This document shows, piece after piece, positions 9,585 through 18,941 of a DNA stretch of 64,000 bases. Origin of the DNA: Marinomonas algicola (GTDB lineage Bacteria; Pseudomonadota; Gammaproteobacteria; Pseudomonadales; Marinomonadaceae). The notes under the pieces were generated by a model that was not told the origin of the DNA, ran no database searches, and saw nothing but the letters and a program-made list of their open reading frames with translations. Numbering within the stretch: the stretch's first letter is position 1; the number at the start of each line of letters is the position of its first letter. The DNA lies in contig NZ_CP061941.1 in NCBI RefSeq assembly GCF_014805825.1, forward strand, positions 4,030,001 through 4,094,000, read 5' to 3'. The position numbers were made by a program, and so were the translations under genes.

Positions 9585-10174
9585 TGCGTTCAGACTTAGA
9601 TATCATCAACGATTGGATTCAAGAAGACAGCAGAGTGCTTGACCTTGGTTGCGGTAATGGCGAACTACTTCAGCACCTTATGGGTCAAAAGAATGTGAAA
9701 GGCTATGGCATTGAAATTAACGCCGAGGACATTAACCTTTGCATTGAAAATGGCATCCCTGTTATCGACCAGAACATAGATGATGGTTTACACAATTTTG
9801 GAGACCAAAGTTTCGATTTGGTTATCATGACGCACGCGTTACAACAATTTCGTCGGCCAGATTTACTGCTGGATGAAATGCTCAGAATTGGCAAGGAATG
9901 CATTATTACCTTTCCAAATTTTGGACATTGGCGCAATAGATTGCACCTAGGTATAAAGGGACGCATGCCGGTTTCTGAGTTCCTTCCTTATAACTGGTAT
10001 GATACACCCAACATACATTTTTGTACTTTTGTCGACTTTACAAAATTGTGTGACGAGAAAGACATAAAAATCAAACGTTGGGCAGCCGTTGATGGACACC
10101 TAAGAGATCACTGGTGGATTAGGGCATTACCTAACGTCATGAGTGAAACAGCCATTTTTCACGTTAGTAGATAG
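9584..10174 (+). CDS. metW: MetW, methionine-biosynthesis methyltransferase-fold protein
   Basis: Partner of MetX in proteobacterial methionine synthesis, thought to be required for MetX activity. The 196 residues have a class I methyltransferase fold with SAM-binding motif LDLGCGNGELL (about 20-30), LVIMTHALQQFRRPD and the MetW-specific FPNFGHWRNRLHLGIKGRMP. Start is fixed by the one-base overlap with metX and a strong AAAGGAG upstream. Confidence 0.95.
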   Translation: MRSDLDIINDWIQEDSRVLDLGCGNGELLQHLMGQKNVKGYGIEINAEDINLCIENGIPVIDQNIDDGLHNFGDQSFDLVIMTHALQQFRRPDLLLDEMLRIGKECIITFPNFGHWRNRLHLGIKGRMPVSEFLPYNWYDTPNIHFCTFVDFTKLCDEKDIKIKRWAAVDGHLRDHWWIRALPNVMSETAIFHVSR

Positions 10175-10183
10175 GAAAACACT

Positions 10184-10618
10184 ATGAAATACATAATTGC
10201 CAGCTTCGTACTTTTATTTTCGATGTTGAGTCTTGCAGAGCAAGTGAAATCCTTTGGTGAATACGATTTACATTTTAATACGTTTGAGTCTACTTTTTTG
10301 ACGCCTAACATTGCTCAGCAATACGGTTTTATCAGAAGTAAAGGCCAAGGACTATTAAATGTGGCGGTTACCAAAAACACCTCAGGAAAACTTCCCGTTC
10401 CCACCGCCGCCATTGTTAGTGGAAAAGTCACTAACCTAATAGGGCAGATCGTCACTTTATCATTTGTCACAATTGATGAAGGCGATGCCATTTACTACAT
10501 CGCACCATTCACAAAAACCAACGATGAGATTTTACGCTTCTCAATCAGCGCGAAGTTAAATGCCGATGCGGCACCAATGGAAGCGTCTTTTCAAAGACAC
10601 GTATACGTAGAAAAATAG
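10184..10618 (+). CDS. DUF4426 family periplasmic protein
   Basis: 144 residues with a cleavable signal peptide (MKYIIASFVLLFSMLSLAEQ) and an all-beta-looking mature domain (FGEYDLHFNTFESTFL; GQIVTLSFVTIDEGDAIYYI). The DUF4426 call comes from its sequence pattern and its conserved place between metW and rdgB in many gammaproteobacteria. Its biochemical role is unknown. It starts 9 bases after metW and ends 7 bases before rdgB. Confidence 0.85.
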   Translation: MKYIIASFVLLFSMLSLAEQVKSFGEYDLHFNTFESTFLTPNIAQQYGFIRSKGQGLLNVAVTKNTSGKLPVPTAAIVSGKVTNLIGQIVTLSFVTIDEGDAIYYIAPFTKTNDEILRFSISAKLNADAAPMEASFQRHVYVEK

Positions 10619-10625
10619 GATTATA

Positions 10626-11231
10626 ATGACAAAATCTATTGTATTAGCAAGTAACAACAAAGGGAAAATTGCCGAATTTAATCTACTACTTGCACCGCTT
10701 GGTTACGACATAAAACCTCAAGGAGAGTTTCAAGTAGAAGATGCCATAGAGGATGGGCTTACTTTTATTGAAAACGCGATATTAAAAGCGCGTCATGCTT
10801 GTGCGCAAACAGGCTTACCTTCGTTGGCTGATGATTCTGGACTAGAAGTCGACTATTTAAACGGTGCGCCCGGTATTTATTCCGCCCGCTTTGCCGGCGA
10901 ACACGGTAATAATTTAGCCAACAACGAATTACTATTAGAAAAATTAAATGGTGTACCGACTCATGAGCGTGGTGCTCGTTTTCATTGTGTGCTTGCTTAT
11001 ATGAGGCATAAAGAGGACCCCACGCCGATTGTTGTGCATGGATCGTGGGAAGGCCGTATTTTAGAGTCTATTGAAGGCGAGCACGGGTTTGGCTACGACC
11101 CCCTATTTTTTGTCCCTGAATGCGGTTGCAGTGCGGCGAGCTTACCAAAAGAAGTAAAGAACTCAATCAGCCATCGTGCAAAAGCACTCACTCAATTGTT
11201 AACCCACCTCACACCGAAAGTACCGTTTTAA
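10626..11231 (+). CDS. rdgB: Non-canonical purine NTP pyrophosphatase (dITP/XTP) RdgB
   Basis: House-cleaning enzyme that hydrolyses dITP, ITP and XTP to monophosphates. The 201 residues contain the Ham1/RdgB signatures: SNNKGKIAEF at the N terminus, PSLADDSGLEVDYLNGAPGIYSARF split over about 63-90, GFGYDPLFF and the closing KNSISHRAKAL. Length is normal. It overlaps the hemW start by one base (TAATG). Confidence 0.96.
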   Translation: MTKSIVLASNNKGKIAEFNLLLAPLGYDIKPQGEFQVEDAIEDGLTFIENAILKARHACAQTGLPSLADDSGLEVDYLNGAPGIYSARFAGEHGNNLANNELLLEKLNGVPTHERGARFHCVLAYMRHKEDPTPIVVHGSWEGRILESIEGEHGFGYDPLFFVPECGCSAASLPKEVKNSISHRAKALTQLLTHLTPKVPF

Positions 11232-12415
11232 TGTCACACCCCAATGCGTTACTTTTACCACCTCTAAGCTTATATATTCATCTACCTTGGTGCGTAAAAA
11301 AATGCCCATATTGTGACTTTAACTCTCATCAGGCGGATCGCTTTGAAGACGCGGGAAAGTTGCCTGAAGAAGCCTATTTAGTGCAACTACTTGCCGATTT
11401 AGAGCAAGATTTAGCTTTTGCTTATGGTCGTAAAATACACAGCATATTCATTGGCGGTGGTACGCCTAGCCTTATGAGCGCTCGGTTCTTCCATGAATTG
11501 CTTGATAAAATACGTAATAAAATTGCTTTTGTCGATGACATTGAAATCACCATGGAAGCCAACCCAGGAACCTTTGAGCAAGATAAGTTTCGTGAATTTC
11601 GGCAGACAGGCATTAACCGTCTATCCATTGGTATTCAAAGCTTCCAGCCACATTTATTAAACGCCCTCGGACGCATTCATGGTAGAGAGGAAGCGATAAC
11701 AGCAGTAGAAAAATCTCGGCTTGCGGGCTTCGACAATATCAATATCGACCTCATGCACGGCCTTCCCGATCAATCTATAGAACAAGCAATGGAAGACTTA
11801 AATATGGCCATTGATTTAAACCCAGAACACTTATCTTGGTATCAACTGACCATTGAACCAAACACTGAATTTTATCGCCGCCCTCCTGAGCTTCCTCAAG
11901 ACACGACTCTCTGGGATATCCAAGATGCTGGACAAGCACGTCTTAAAACCAATGGTTATGCACAGTACGAGATATCGGCCAACGCAAAAAAGGGCAAACA
12001 AGCAAAGCACAATCTTAATTATTGGCGCTTTGGTGATTACATCGGCATTGGTGCTGGTGCTCATGGCAAACTCACTTTAATCGATGGTCAGATATTCCGC
12101 ACCCGAAAAACGCGTCACCCTAATCATTACTTAGGGAATTTAGCACAAGCACTGAGTATTAAAGAAGAAATTGCCAAGGATGACCTAGCTTTTGAGTTTA
12201 TGATGAACCGATTAAGGTTATTTGAGTCATTTGAACTATCTGATTACTATAAGTTTTGTTACCATAGCCCCTCAGAAACATTTATGGATAGCTGTAAACT
12301 GGCTATTGATAAAGGACTCTTATGTGCGCCTTCATGGAAGAAAAACACCATTAAAACAACAGAAAAAGGCCAACTTTTTCTCAATGATTTATTGGAATTA
12401 TTTCTGCCTGGCTAG
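11231..12415 (+). CDS. hemW: Radical SAM heme chaperone HemW
   Basis: Radical-SAM protein of the HemN-like family that binds heme and passes it to acceptor proteins. The 394 residues start MSHPNALLLPPLSLYIHLPW and carry the HemW-type cluster motif CVKKCPYC (Cys21, Cys25, Cys28), then IFIGGGTPSLM, EANPGTFE and RLSIGIQSFQ. The HemW CxxxCxxC without the extra HemN features supports HemW over coproporphyrinogen dehydrogenase. The frame is open 111 bases further upstream inside rdgB, but the TAATG junction and family start favour 11231. The C-terminal winged domain is present (ELSDYYKF to the end). Confidence 0.94.
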   Translation: MSHPNALLLPPLSLYIHLPWCVKKCPYCDFNSHQADRFEDAGKLPEEAYLVQLLADLEQDLAFAYGRKIHSIFIGGGTPSLMSARFFHELLDKIRNKIAFVDDIEITMEANPGTFEQDKFREFRQTGINRLSIGIQSFQPHLLNALGRIHGREEAITAVEKSRLAGFDNINIDLMHGLPDQSIEQAMEDLNMAIDLNPEHLSWYQLTIEPNTEFYRRPPELPQDTTLWDIQDAGQARLKTNGYAQYEISANAKKGKQAKHNLNYWRFGDYIGIGAGAHGKLTLIDGQIFRTRKTRHPNHYLGNLAQALSIKEEIAKDDLAFEFMMNRLRLFESFELSDYYKFCYHSPSETFMDSCKLAIDKGLLCAPSWKKNTIKTTEKGQLFLNDLLELFLPG

Positions 12416-12747
12416 CACATCAACCATGGCTCTGTTTGATAAAACGCTCATGCGGATCGCCAATCATATGCGCCTCTAAAGGCGAATAAAAGTTCTTCGC
12501 TACCGCGTAGCTCAAGAACCTAGCACTATTTTAATAGTGCGATTCAAAAAATATCGTATGGTAGTGACTGAGACTTATTTAAGCGCAACGTATATGGCTA
12601 AAGTTAACTCATTTGCATTAGAACACTTTATGACGTTTTTAGAACAATTTTTTATATTGTTTGACATAGTATTGAAATGGAGTCGCTGTAAGGTAAACAC
12701 AACCTTCTTTCAATAATAATTAAATTACTCTGAATAAGGAACGCTCT
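12416..12747 (+). other. Intergenic region hemW-BCCT with two hairpins
   Basis: 332 bases without a gene. It contains an imperfect hairpin at 12492-12519 (GTTCTT...AAGAAC with inner GCTAC/GTAGC) directly followed by a perfect small hairpin at 12523-12540 (GCACTATT / AATAGTGC, two-base loop). Neither has a T run, so they are not clear terminators. The right half is AT-rich and should hold the promoter of the BCCT gene; a TTGACA lies at 12661 but no good -10 partner was found. Confidence 0.4.
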
Positions 12748-14337
12748 ATGAACTTAAAAAAACCTGACGGTGGTCGGGCTGAATACAATACCTCGTACAA
12801 GGTAGGACAAGATAACGTTCAGTTTCTTGGTCTAGACGTACTTAACCCTGTATTTAGTACCAGCGCTGTTATCATTTTTGCATTCATTATTGGCAGTATT
12901 TTATTTCCTGCTGATGCCAGTGCAATATTATCAGGCGCCAAAAATTGGTCGATCAATAATTTCGATTGGTTCTTTATGGCATCTGGTAACATTTTTGTAC
13001 TTTTCTGCTTGCTACTGATCGCCCTGCCTTTAGGTAAGATCCGACTTGGTGGCACGGAAGCAAAAGCGGAACACTCAACCATTACGTGGTTTTCGATGCT
13101 GTTTGCGGCTGGAATGGGGATTGGCTTAATGTTCTGGAGTGTGGCCGAGCCCGTTGCTTATTACACTGGCTGGTACGGCACACCATTTGATGTTGTGGCA
13201 AACACACCTGAAGCAAAAGACGCCGCTATGGGCGCAACCATGTTCCATTGGGGTCTCCACCCTTGGGCAATTTATGCGGTTGTCGGCCTGTCTTTGGCTT
13301 TCTTTGCCTATAACAAAGGTTTGCCTCTTACTATTCGTTCGGCTTTTTATCCATTATTAGGTGAAAAAGTGTGGGGGGGAATCGGTCACGTAATCGACGT
13401 TGTTTCGGTGATTGCTACCATCTTTGGTTTAGCAACATCACTTGGTTTTGGTGCACAGCAAGCCACCAGTGGCCTTAACTTCTTATTTGGCATTCCTAAT
13501 ACATTAACAACGCAAATTATTGTTATTTGTGCGGTAACCGCCGTTGCCATTATATCGGTTGCTCGTGGCCTAGAAGGTGGGGTTAAGCTACTTTCAAATG
13601 TCAATATGATTATTGCGGCGGCATTAGCCTTATTTATTGTGATCGTGGGTAACACTGGGGCCATCTTTACCGCTATAGGCGCATTCTTCTTAAACTATGT
13701 TGAAAACATCATTCCACTCAGTAATTGGATCGGTCGTGAAGATGAGACCTTCTATCATGGCTGGACTGTGTTTTATTGGGCTTGGTGGATTTCTTGGTCC
13801 CCATTTGTCGGTATGTTTATCGCTCGTGTTTCTCGTGGCCGTACTGTTCGTGAATTTATTGTGGCCGTGTTACTAGTACCGACTGTTGTGTCCATCGTTT
13901 GGATGTCTATCTTTGGTGGATCAGCGCTTGATCAAGTAGAAAATGGCGTGGGTGCTTTAGCAAACGGCATCACGGACTCATCACTTGCGATGTTCCAAAT
14001 GTTCGCTAGCCTACCTTTGACCTCTGTTATCTCGTTCGTTGGTATTGTCCTTGTATTAGTATTCTTCGTAACGTCCTCTGACTCAGGCTCTTTGGTTATC
14101 GATGGTATTACCGCTGGCGGTAAAACAGATGCGCCAATGATACAACGTGTGTTCTGGGCGATTCTTGAAGGCATCATCGCCATCGCCCTACTTGTCGGAG
14201 GTGGTTCTGAAGCATTGGGCGCGATTCAAGCGGCTGCGATTACCATAGGCCTACCTTTTACTCTGCTCATGTTGATCATGTGTGTGAGCTTGTGGAAAGG
14301 CTTGCACAGTGATATCCATCTTTATAAAAGGTCATAA
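12748..14337 (+). CDS. BCCT family betaine/choline/carnitine transporter
   Basis: Secondary transporter of quaternary ammonium compounds or related compatible solutes. The 529 residues predict twelve spans. Family signatures are the GMGIGLMFWSVAEPVAYY segment (glycine-rich TM3 unwound region) and the aromatic box WAWWISWSPFVGMFIARVS with RGRTVREF. The tail is short, so the long osmosensory C-terminal helix of BetP is absent. Substrate (glycine betaine, choline, DMSP) cannot be decided from sequence alone. Start codon follows AAGGA. A strong terminator follows at 14372-14418. Confidence 0.93.
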   Translation: MNLKKPDGGRAEYNTSYKVGQDNVQFLGLDVLNPVFSTSAVIIFAFIIGSILFPADASAILSGAKNWSINNFDWFFMASGNIFVLFCLLLIALPLGKIRLGGTEAKAEHSTITWFSMLFAAGMGIGLMFWSVAEPVAYYTGWYGTPFDVVANTPEAKDAAMGATMFHWGLHPWAIYAVVGLSLAFFAYNKGLPLTIRSAFYPLLGEKVWGGIGHVIDVVSVIATIFGLATSLGFGAQQATSGLNFLFGIPNTLTTQIIVICAVTAVAIISVARGLEGGVKLLSNVNMIIAAALALFIVIVGNTGAIFTAIGAFFLNYVENIIPLSNWIGREDETFYHGWTVFYWAWWISWSPFVGMFIARVSRGRTVREFIVAVLLVPTVVSIVWMSIFGGSALDQVENGVGALANGITDSSLAMFQMFASLPLTSVISFVGIVLVLVFFVTSSDSGSLVIDGITAGGKTDAPMIQRVFWAILEGIIAIALLVGGGSEALGAIQAAAITIGLPFTLLMLIMCVSLWKGLHSDIHLYKRS

Positions 14338-14371
14338 ATTGACGGTATTTTTATAAAGCGTCATTTCGGCT

Positions 14372-14418
14372 AAAAACAACGCGAACGCCCAAACAAGACG
14401 CTCGCGTTGTTTTTTTTC
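14372..14418 (+). terminator. Rho-independent terminator after BCCT gene
   Basis: 10-bp stem AACAACGCGA / TCGCGTTGTT followed by an uninterrupted run of T, 38 bases after the BCCT stop codon. Confidence 0.9.
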
Positions 14419-14439
14419 TATAAATATCTTATTATCAGC

Positions 14440-14635
14440 GTCCTCTTAGGGGAGTAATCTTCTTTGCAATATCAACCGATGTATTGTGAAGATTCTTTGT
14501 CAACATAATTGAGCCTCAAGCTCATGGTAAAGAAGTCCTGATCCGATATGATAACGGCAGGGTTGATGAGACTTAAGACAATGACTTGGCTCAGGTGGGC
14601 TCAAGTGTTGTCTTTTGTTTAATGCCCACCTAGGA
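14440..14635 (+). promoter_or_regulatory. yybP-ykoY-type (Mn2+) riboswitch upstream of the manganese exporter gene
   Basis: The leader of the GDT1-type gene has the conserved 5' box GGGGAGTAA at 14449, a closed arm (AATCTTC at 14457 pairing with GAAGATT at 14488, with inner CAATA/TATTG), the conserved GTCAACATA at 14499 and an ATGGTAA box after GAGCCTCAAGCTC. An 8-bp stem AGGTGGGC (14593-14600) / GCCCACCT (14624-14631) ends right against the Shine-Dalgarno AGGA (14632-14635), a plausible translation-control platform. In known systems this Mn2+-sensing RNA controls UPF0016/GDT1 and MntP exporters, and the downstream gene is such an exporter. The element is recognised by motif and context; no covariance model was run. 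Confidence 0.82.
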
Positions 14636-14642
14636 CCACTCA

Positions 14643-15209
14643 ATGGAAGCTCTACTCACGTCTATCTCTACGGTTGCCCTGGCAGAGATGGGAGATAAAA
14701 CTCAGCTGCTCGCCTTATTTCTTGCAACACGTTTCGCATCTAAACTTTCTATTGTGCTTGGCATTCTGGCGGCGACCCTACTCAATCATGCTCTGTCGGC
14801 TTGGTTTGGTGTTGAAATTGCGCAATGGATTCCAAACGGTGCCGTCAGCTGGGTCATCGGTTTAAGCTTTATCGCGGTAGGTTTGTGGCTATTGATCCCA
14901 GATAAAGATGACAGTGAAGCCACTACTGTACTCAAATACGGTGCTTTTAGTGCCACCTTTATACTGTTCTTTCTAGCTGAAATCGGTGACAAGACGCAAA
15001 TTGCGACCGTTTTATTAGGCGCTCACTATGGCAGCGTCTGGATGGTCTTGCTAGGCTCAACGATTGGAATGATGTTAGCGAATGTACCAGTAGTCTTTGC
15101 AGGCAACTGGATAATGGACAGAATCAATGCAGAGCGAACTCGACAACTTGCTTGTTCACTCTTTATTATCATGGGGGCCGTTACCATTCTTGCCCCGCTT
15201 TTATCATAG
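14643..15209 (+). CDS. GDT1/TMEM165 (UPF0016) family manganese exporter, MneA-like
   Basis: 188 residues with six predicted membrane spans in two homologous halves. Each half carries the family motif E-x-G-D-K-T: AEMGDKTQ (Glu15) and AEIGDKTQ (Glu113), the cation-binding sites. Bacterial members studied in Vibrio (MneA) export Mn2+. The upstream yybP-ykoY riboswitch independently points to manganese. The next gene begins 28 bases downstream without a terminator, so co-transcription is likely. Confidence 0.92.
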   Translation: MEALLTSISTVALAEMGDKTQLLALFLATRFASKLSIVLGILAATLLNHALSAWFGVEIAQWIPNGAVSWVIGLSFIAVGLWLLIPDKDDSEATTVLKYGAFSATFILFFLAEIGDKTQIATVLLGAHYGSVWMVLLGSTIGMMLANVPVVFAGNWIMDRINAERTRQLACSLFIIMGAVTILAPLLS

Positions 15210-15237
15210 CTCAGCTCTAGCCAACAGGAGTCGTCTA

Positions 15238-17094
15238 ATGGATGTCGAATTAACGGAAATACTTGAAGCACTTTGTCAGCACCCACCATTTAATGAGATA
15301 GCTGACGATCCACAGCTCAATGACATGACCAGAGAAATCGAGATTCAATATATTCGCGCGGGTGAATGGGTCATTGAGCCAAGCGCATTAAATAACACAC
15401 TCTTTTTTATCCGAAGTGGCGCTATTGAAGTCCTTAACAAAGAAGAAAAATTAATTCGCCGCATGAATGAAGGAGAGTTATTTGGCTACTTTTCCTTGTT
15501 ACGCGGAGGAAAGTCTTCACAGTCCATGCGAACCATTGAAGACAGCTTATTGTATCGGATTCCTGCACGTTGGTTTCTGAAGTTATATGAAGAAAACGAC
15601 ACTTTCTCTGAATTTTTTGAACTCGCTCGTGAAGTACGTTTACGCGTCGCAATGGATTCAAAAAGCTCAGATGTGTCTTTAATGACATGCCCAGTGATTA
15701 GCCTATTAAGACGTCCACCCATCAGTGCGCCTATGAGTTCAACCATTCGAGCGGCAGCACAAATCATGGCTGAGCACAAAGTATCAAGTTTACTCATCAC
15801 CGATAATGAAGAGTTGATCGGCATTGTTACAGATAGAGATCTTCGCACTCGTGCCGTTGCCAAAGGGCTTGACTACGACACGCCTATTGCAGACATCATG
15901 ACTCGCGACCCCATTGTTATGGACAGTGGTGATTATGCTTCTGAAGCCGTATTAAAAATGATGGAGCGGAATGTGCATCATATTCCGATTGTGAAAAATG
16001 GACTTCCTATCGGGGTCGTAAGTACAGGCGATATTATCCAAAAAGAAAGCCATGGAAGTGTCTTTCTGATCAGTGACATTTTTAAACAAACAGACATCGA
16101 AGGCTTGAAGAGCATCAGCCGTAAAATGACTCATACTTTCACTCAGCTGGTGGTCGCAGATGCAAATACGCAAATGATAGGCAATGCCATGTCCCACATT
16201 GGTACCGCCTTTGTGAAAAGACTTTTGCAACTGGCAGAGGAACATTTTGGCCCACCGCCAGTGGCGTATTGCTTTATTGCGCTGGGGTCACAAGCAAGAG
16301 AAGAACAAACCATTAAAACCGATCAAGACAATGCATTGATACTAAGTAATAAATTCGATGAGAACTTACATGGCGACTACTTTAAAATGTTGTCAGACTG
16401 GGTGTGTCACCATCTAGACGATTGCGGCTATACCCTGTGTACGGGTGACATCATGGCATCAAATTCACGCTGGCGTCAGCCATTGAGTGTTTGGAAAGAG
16501 AATTTCAGCGAATGGATACAGAAACCAAAGGCCGAAGCGCTATTAAGCCTTTCCATTTTCTTTGATTTGCGCGGTATTTATGGAGATAAAAACCTCGCCA
16601 AGCAGCTTAATCAGCACATACGCAAAGAGGCCAAACAACACTCAGGTTTTTTAACCCTGATGGCCCGAAACGCAAACCAACGTAAACCACCACTAGGGTT
16701 CTTCCGACAATTTGTGCTTGATGGTGAAGGTAAACAGTCACGCACCTTTAATTTAAAAGAACGAGGTATTGCACCTATTATTGACATTGTACGTGTGCAT
16801 GCCCTGGCTTGCGGCAGCGATAAACTGAATACCCTAGAGCGTATAGAAGACATCGAGGCCGCAGGTCTCTTGCCCGATGGACGGGCCAAAGATCTTGCTT
16901 TGGCCTTAGAAATGATAGGCATGGTGCGCATCCGAAATCAAAAAGATCAGATTGAGGCGGGGGAAGAAGCAAACAATCACGTTAACCCAGAGAACCTCTC
17001 CTCGTTCGAGAAACGTCACCTTCGAGACGCGTTCCATATCGTTTCTCGTCAGCAAGAGTTTATTAAATTTCGCTATGCCGGGAAGCGTCATTAA
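15238..17094 (+). CDS. Putative nucleotidyltransferase with cNMP-binding, CBS pair and DUF294 domains
   Basis: 618 residues from the ATG at 15238, which has AACAGGAG eight bases upstream; the frame extends to 15127 inside the exporter gene but that stretch is not family-like. Order of domains: cyclic-nucleotide-binding-like (about 25-135, GELFGYFSLLRGG), two CBS repeats (about 165-290, HKVSSLLITDNEELIGIVTDR and MERNVHHIPIVKNG halves), DUF294 nucleotidyltransferase (ALGSQAREEQTIKTDQDNAL, about 380-400) and its C-terminal substrate-binding helix bundle. The GSxxR...TDQD pattern retains the catalytic acids. The substrate is unknown; the family resembles GlnD-type transferases. The stop codon directly abuts the exonuclease gene, a pairing common in proteobacteria. 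Confidence 0.9.
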   Translation: MDVELTEILEALCQHPPFNEIADDPQLNDMTREIEIQYIRAGEWVIEPSALNNTLFFIRSGAIEVLNKEEKLIRRMNEGELFGYFSLLRGGKSSQSMRTIEDSLLYRIPARWFLKLYEENDTFSEFFELAREVRLRVAMDSKSSDVSLMTCPVISLLRRPPISAPMSSTIRAAAQIMAEHKVSSLLITDNEELIGIVTDRDLRTRAVAKGLDYDTPIADIMTRDPIVMDSGDYASEAVLKMMERNVHHIPIVKNGLPIGVVSTGDIIQKESHGSVFLISDIFKQTDIEGLKSISRKMTHTFTQLVVADANTQMIGNAMSHIGTAFVKRLLQLAEEHFGPPPVAYCFIALGSQAREEQTIKTDQDNALILSNKFDENLHGDYFKMLSDWVCHHLDDCGYTLCTGDIMASNSRWRQPLSVWKENFSEWIQKPKAEALLSLSIFFDLRGIYGDKNLAKQLNQHIRKEAKQHSGFLTLMARNANQRKPPLGFFRQFVLDGEGKQSRTFNLKERGIAPIIDIVRVHALACGSDKLNTLERIEDIEAAGLLPDGRAKDLALALEMIGMVRIRNQKDQIEAGEEANNHVNPENLSSFEKRHLRDAFHIVSRQQEFIKFRYAGKRH

Positions 17095-17811
17095 ATGAAA
17101 AGAACAGTATTAAAACCCAAACCACAGAGCGGCATGCAAGACTGGCAAGCCATGTTTAAACAATGGGCGGCTGAAGCCCCTGAAGGCCCTTTAAAGCGCT
17201 ATTATGAGGCTGGAATGATTGCCCCTCAAACGGCGCTAAATAATACCCCTTTATTAGCATTAGACTTAGAAACGACAGGGCTTGACCCAACCCAAGATGA
17301 AATTATTAGCATTGGGGTGATTCCCTTCACCCACAAAACGATTCGCTGCCAAGGTGCTCAATATTGGATGGCAAAGCCAGAACGATCATTGAACCCTGAG
17401 TCTGTCACTATCCACGAAATAACCCACTCAGAACTGGCTGAAGCTCCGCCTTTACACACTATTTTAGATGACATACTCACCGCCTTCACGCATCAAGTGA
17501 TGGTTGTCCATTGCGTTGAGATAGAAAGGCAGTTTTTATTAGAGGCTTCAATGAAAGTCTACGGCTATCCTCTGTATTTTCCGGTGCTGGACACTATGGA
17601 TATTGAACGTCAGGTTACTTATAAACCTTGGTGGCAACGCTTTGGAAGGCGACCTTCGTTGCGCTTAGATGCTTGCCGCCAACGCTATAAATTACCTCGC
17701 TACAAAGCACATCATGCTCTTACGGATGCTTTGTCCTCAGCGGAGCTTTTGCAAGCGCAAATTGCCTACCATATGGACCCTAAAGCTGATATTGCGCATT
17801 ACTGGATCTAA
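17095..17811 (+). CDS. DnaQ-like 3'-5' exonuclease
   Basis: 238-residue DEDDh exonuclease: Exo I LLALDLETTGLDP with Asp57 and Glu59, a central Exo II region around VVHCVEIERQFL, and Exo III HHALTDALSSAEL with the catalytic His and Asp. Proteins of this size next to a CBS/DUF294 protein are usually annotated as DNA polymerase III epsilon-like, but the true replicative epsilon is normally encoded elsewhere beside rnhA, so a repair or RNA role is possible. The start codon follows the previous stop with zero bases between. Confidence 0.88.
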   Translation: MKRTVLKPKPQSGMQDWQAMFKQWAAEAPEGPLKRYYEAGMIAPQTALNNTPLLALDLETTGLDPTQDEIISIGVIPFTHKTIRCQGAQYWMAKPERSLNPESVTIHEITHSELAEAPPLHTILDDILTAFTHQVMVVHCVEIERQFLLEASMKVYGYPLYFPVLDTMDIERQVTYKPWWQRFGRRPSLRLDACRQRYKLPRYKAHHALTDALSSAELLQAQIAYHMDPKADIAHYWI

Positions 17812-17839
17812 TTAGACGGTATCTCGTTTATTAAGTTAG

Positions 17840-18919
17840 CTACCCAAGAGTCGTTTGAACGACCAAAGGGCAACTTTCGCGAATCGTCAATTCGGTTTCT
17901 AACACCACATCTTTCGCTTCCCGCAAACCAAGAAAAAGCTCAGCCGCTATTCGACCTTTTTCTTCACTTTGCTGATGAATGGTTGTAATTGAAGGGTGCA
18001 AGTTAGCCCCTTCAGGAATGCCATCAAACCCTACTACTTGGAGATCTTCAGGCACTCTTAATCCCATTTTTAATGCCGCTTGTACGGCGGCTATCGCAAT
18101 TCGATCGCTCATGCACAACAGCAATTGAGGGCGATCAATCGTCATCAATGCCTCTCGAGCTGCCTGATATCCCTGTTTATGAGAATTCGTTGGAACATTC
18201 CAAATATTATCAGGGCTCACCCCATATCCCTTCTCACTGAGCGCATCAAAATAGCCATGTAACCTTTGCACTGAAATAGAGGCCGCCTCATCCAATAGTT
18301 CATCACTTTGCATGCGACACACTCGATCGGTATTCAAAAGGCTTAATCCTAAAATAGCAATTTTATCAGGCTTATGGAGCAAGGCATGCGTTGCTACTGT
18401 TTTGGCCCCATGATAATTACCAATATTGACAGAAGTACAACCATCGATAAATCCGTCTACCGTGATAACGTGCTTATTCGGCATGAGCCAAGGAGCGTTG
18501 TGACACTGTTGTGGTTTGTGACCATAAACGATAAAGCCATCGACCATAGAAGCCTGCATGCGATGTTGAGCATCCTGCTCTAATGGATTGGATGATAAAA
18601 GCAGCATATTGTATTCATGTGCGTCTAATACATCCGCCATACCTTTAATAAACTGATTCGCTACCGGGTCACTTACGCTGTAGCTTAAGCGATCCGACAG
18701 GACAATACCCACAATCCCCGTTCGACCAGTTCGCAAGCTACGAGCCGCCGCATTTGGGCCAAAATAGCCCATACTTTCGCATTCAGAAAGAATTTTATCT
18801 CGTAGACTTGCCGATAACTGATCAGGTCTATTAAACGCGTTCGAAATGGTCGCCGTTGAGACGTTTAAATTCTCAGCAACGTCTTTCAGTGTCAACTTTC
18901 GAGGCGTTTTAAATGTCAT
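17840..18919 (-). CDS. LacI family transcriptional regulator of the alpha-glucoside operon
   Basis: 359 residues. The N-terminal helix-turn-helix and hinge (LTLKDVAENLNVSTATISNA, about 9-28) are typical LacI/PurR; a periplasmic-binding-protein-like effector domain follows (IVGIVLSDRLSYSVSDP; LLCMSDRIAIAAVQAAL; QVVGFDGIPEGANLHP). It is the last gene of the minus-strand sugar operon, 22 bases after the alpha-glucosidase. A perfect 16-bp palindrome at the operon promoter (25563-25578) is its probable operator, which would make the circuit autoregulatory. Confidence 0.92.
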   Translation of the reverse strand: MTFKTPRKLTLKDVAENLNVSTATISNAFNRPDQLSASLRDKILSECESMGYFGPNAAARSLRTGRTGIVGIVLSDRLSYSVSDPVANQFIKGMADVLDAHEYNMLLLSSNPLEQDAQHRMQASMVDGFIVYGHKPQQCHNAPWLMPNKHVITVDGFIDGCTSVNIGNYHGAKTVATHALLHKPDKIAILGLSLLNTDRVCRMQSDELLDEAASISVQRLHGYFDALSEKGYGVSPDNIWNVPTNSHKQGYQAAREALMTIDRPQLLLCMSDRIAIAAVQAALKMGLRVPEDLQVVGFDGIPEGANLHPSITTIHQQSEEKGRIAAELFLGLREAKDVVLETELTIRESCPLVVQTTLG

Positions 18920-18941
18920 AAACCACTTACCTTAAATAAAC

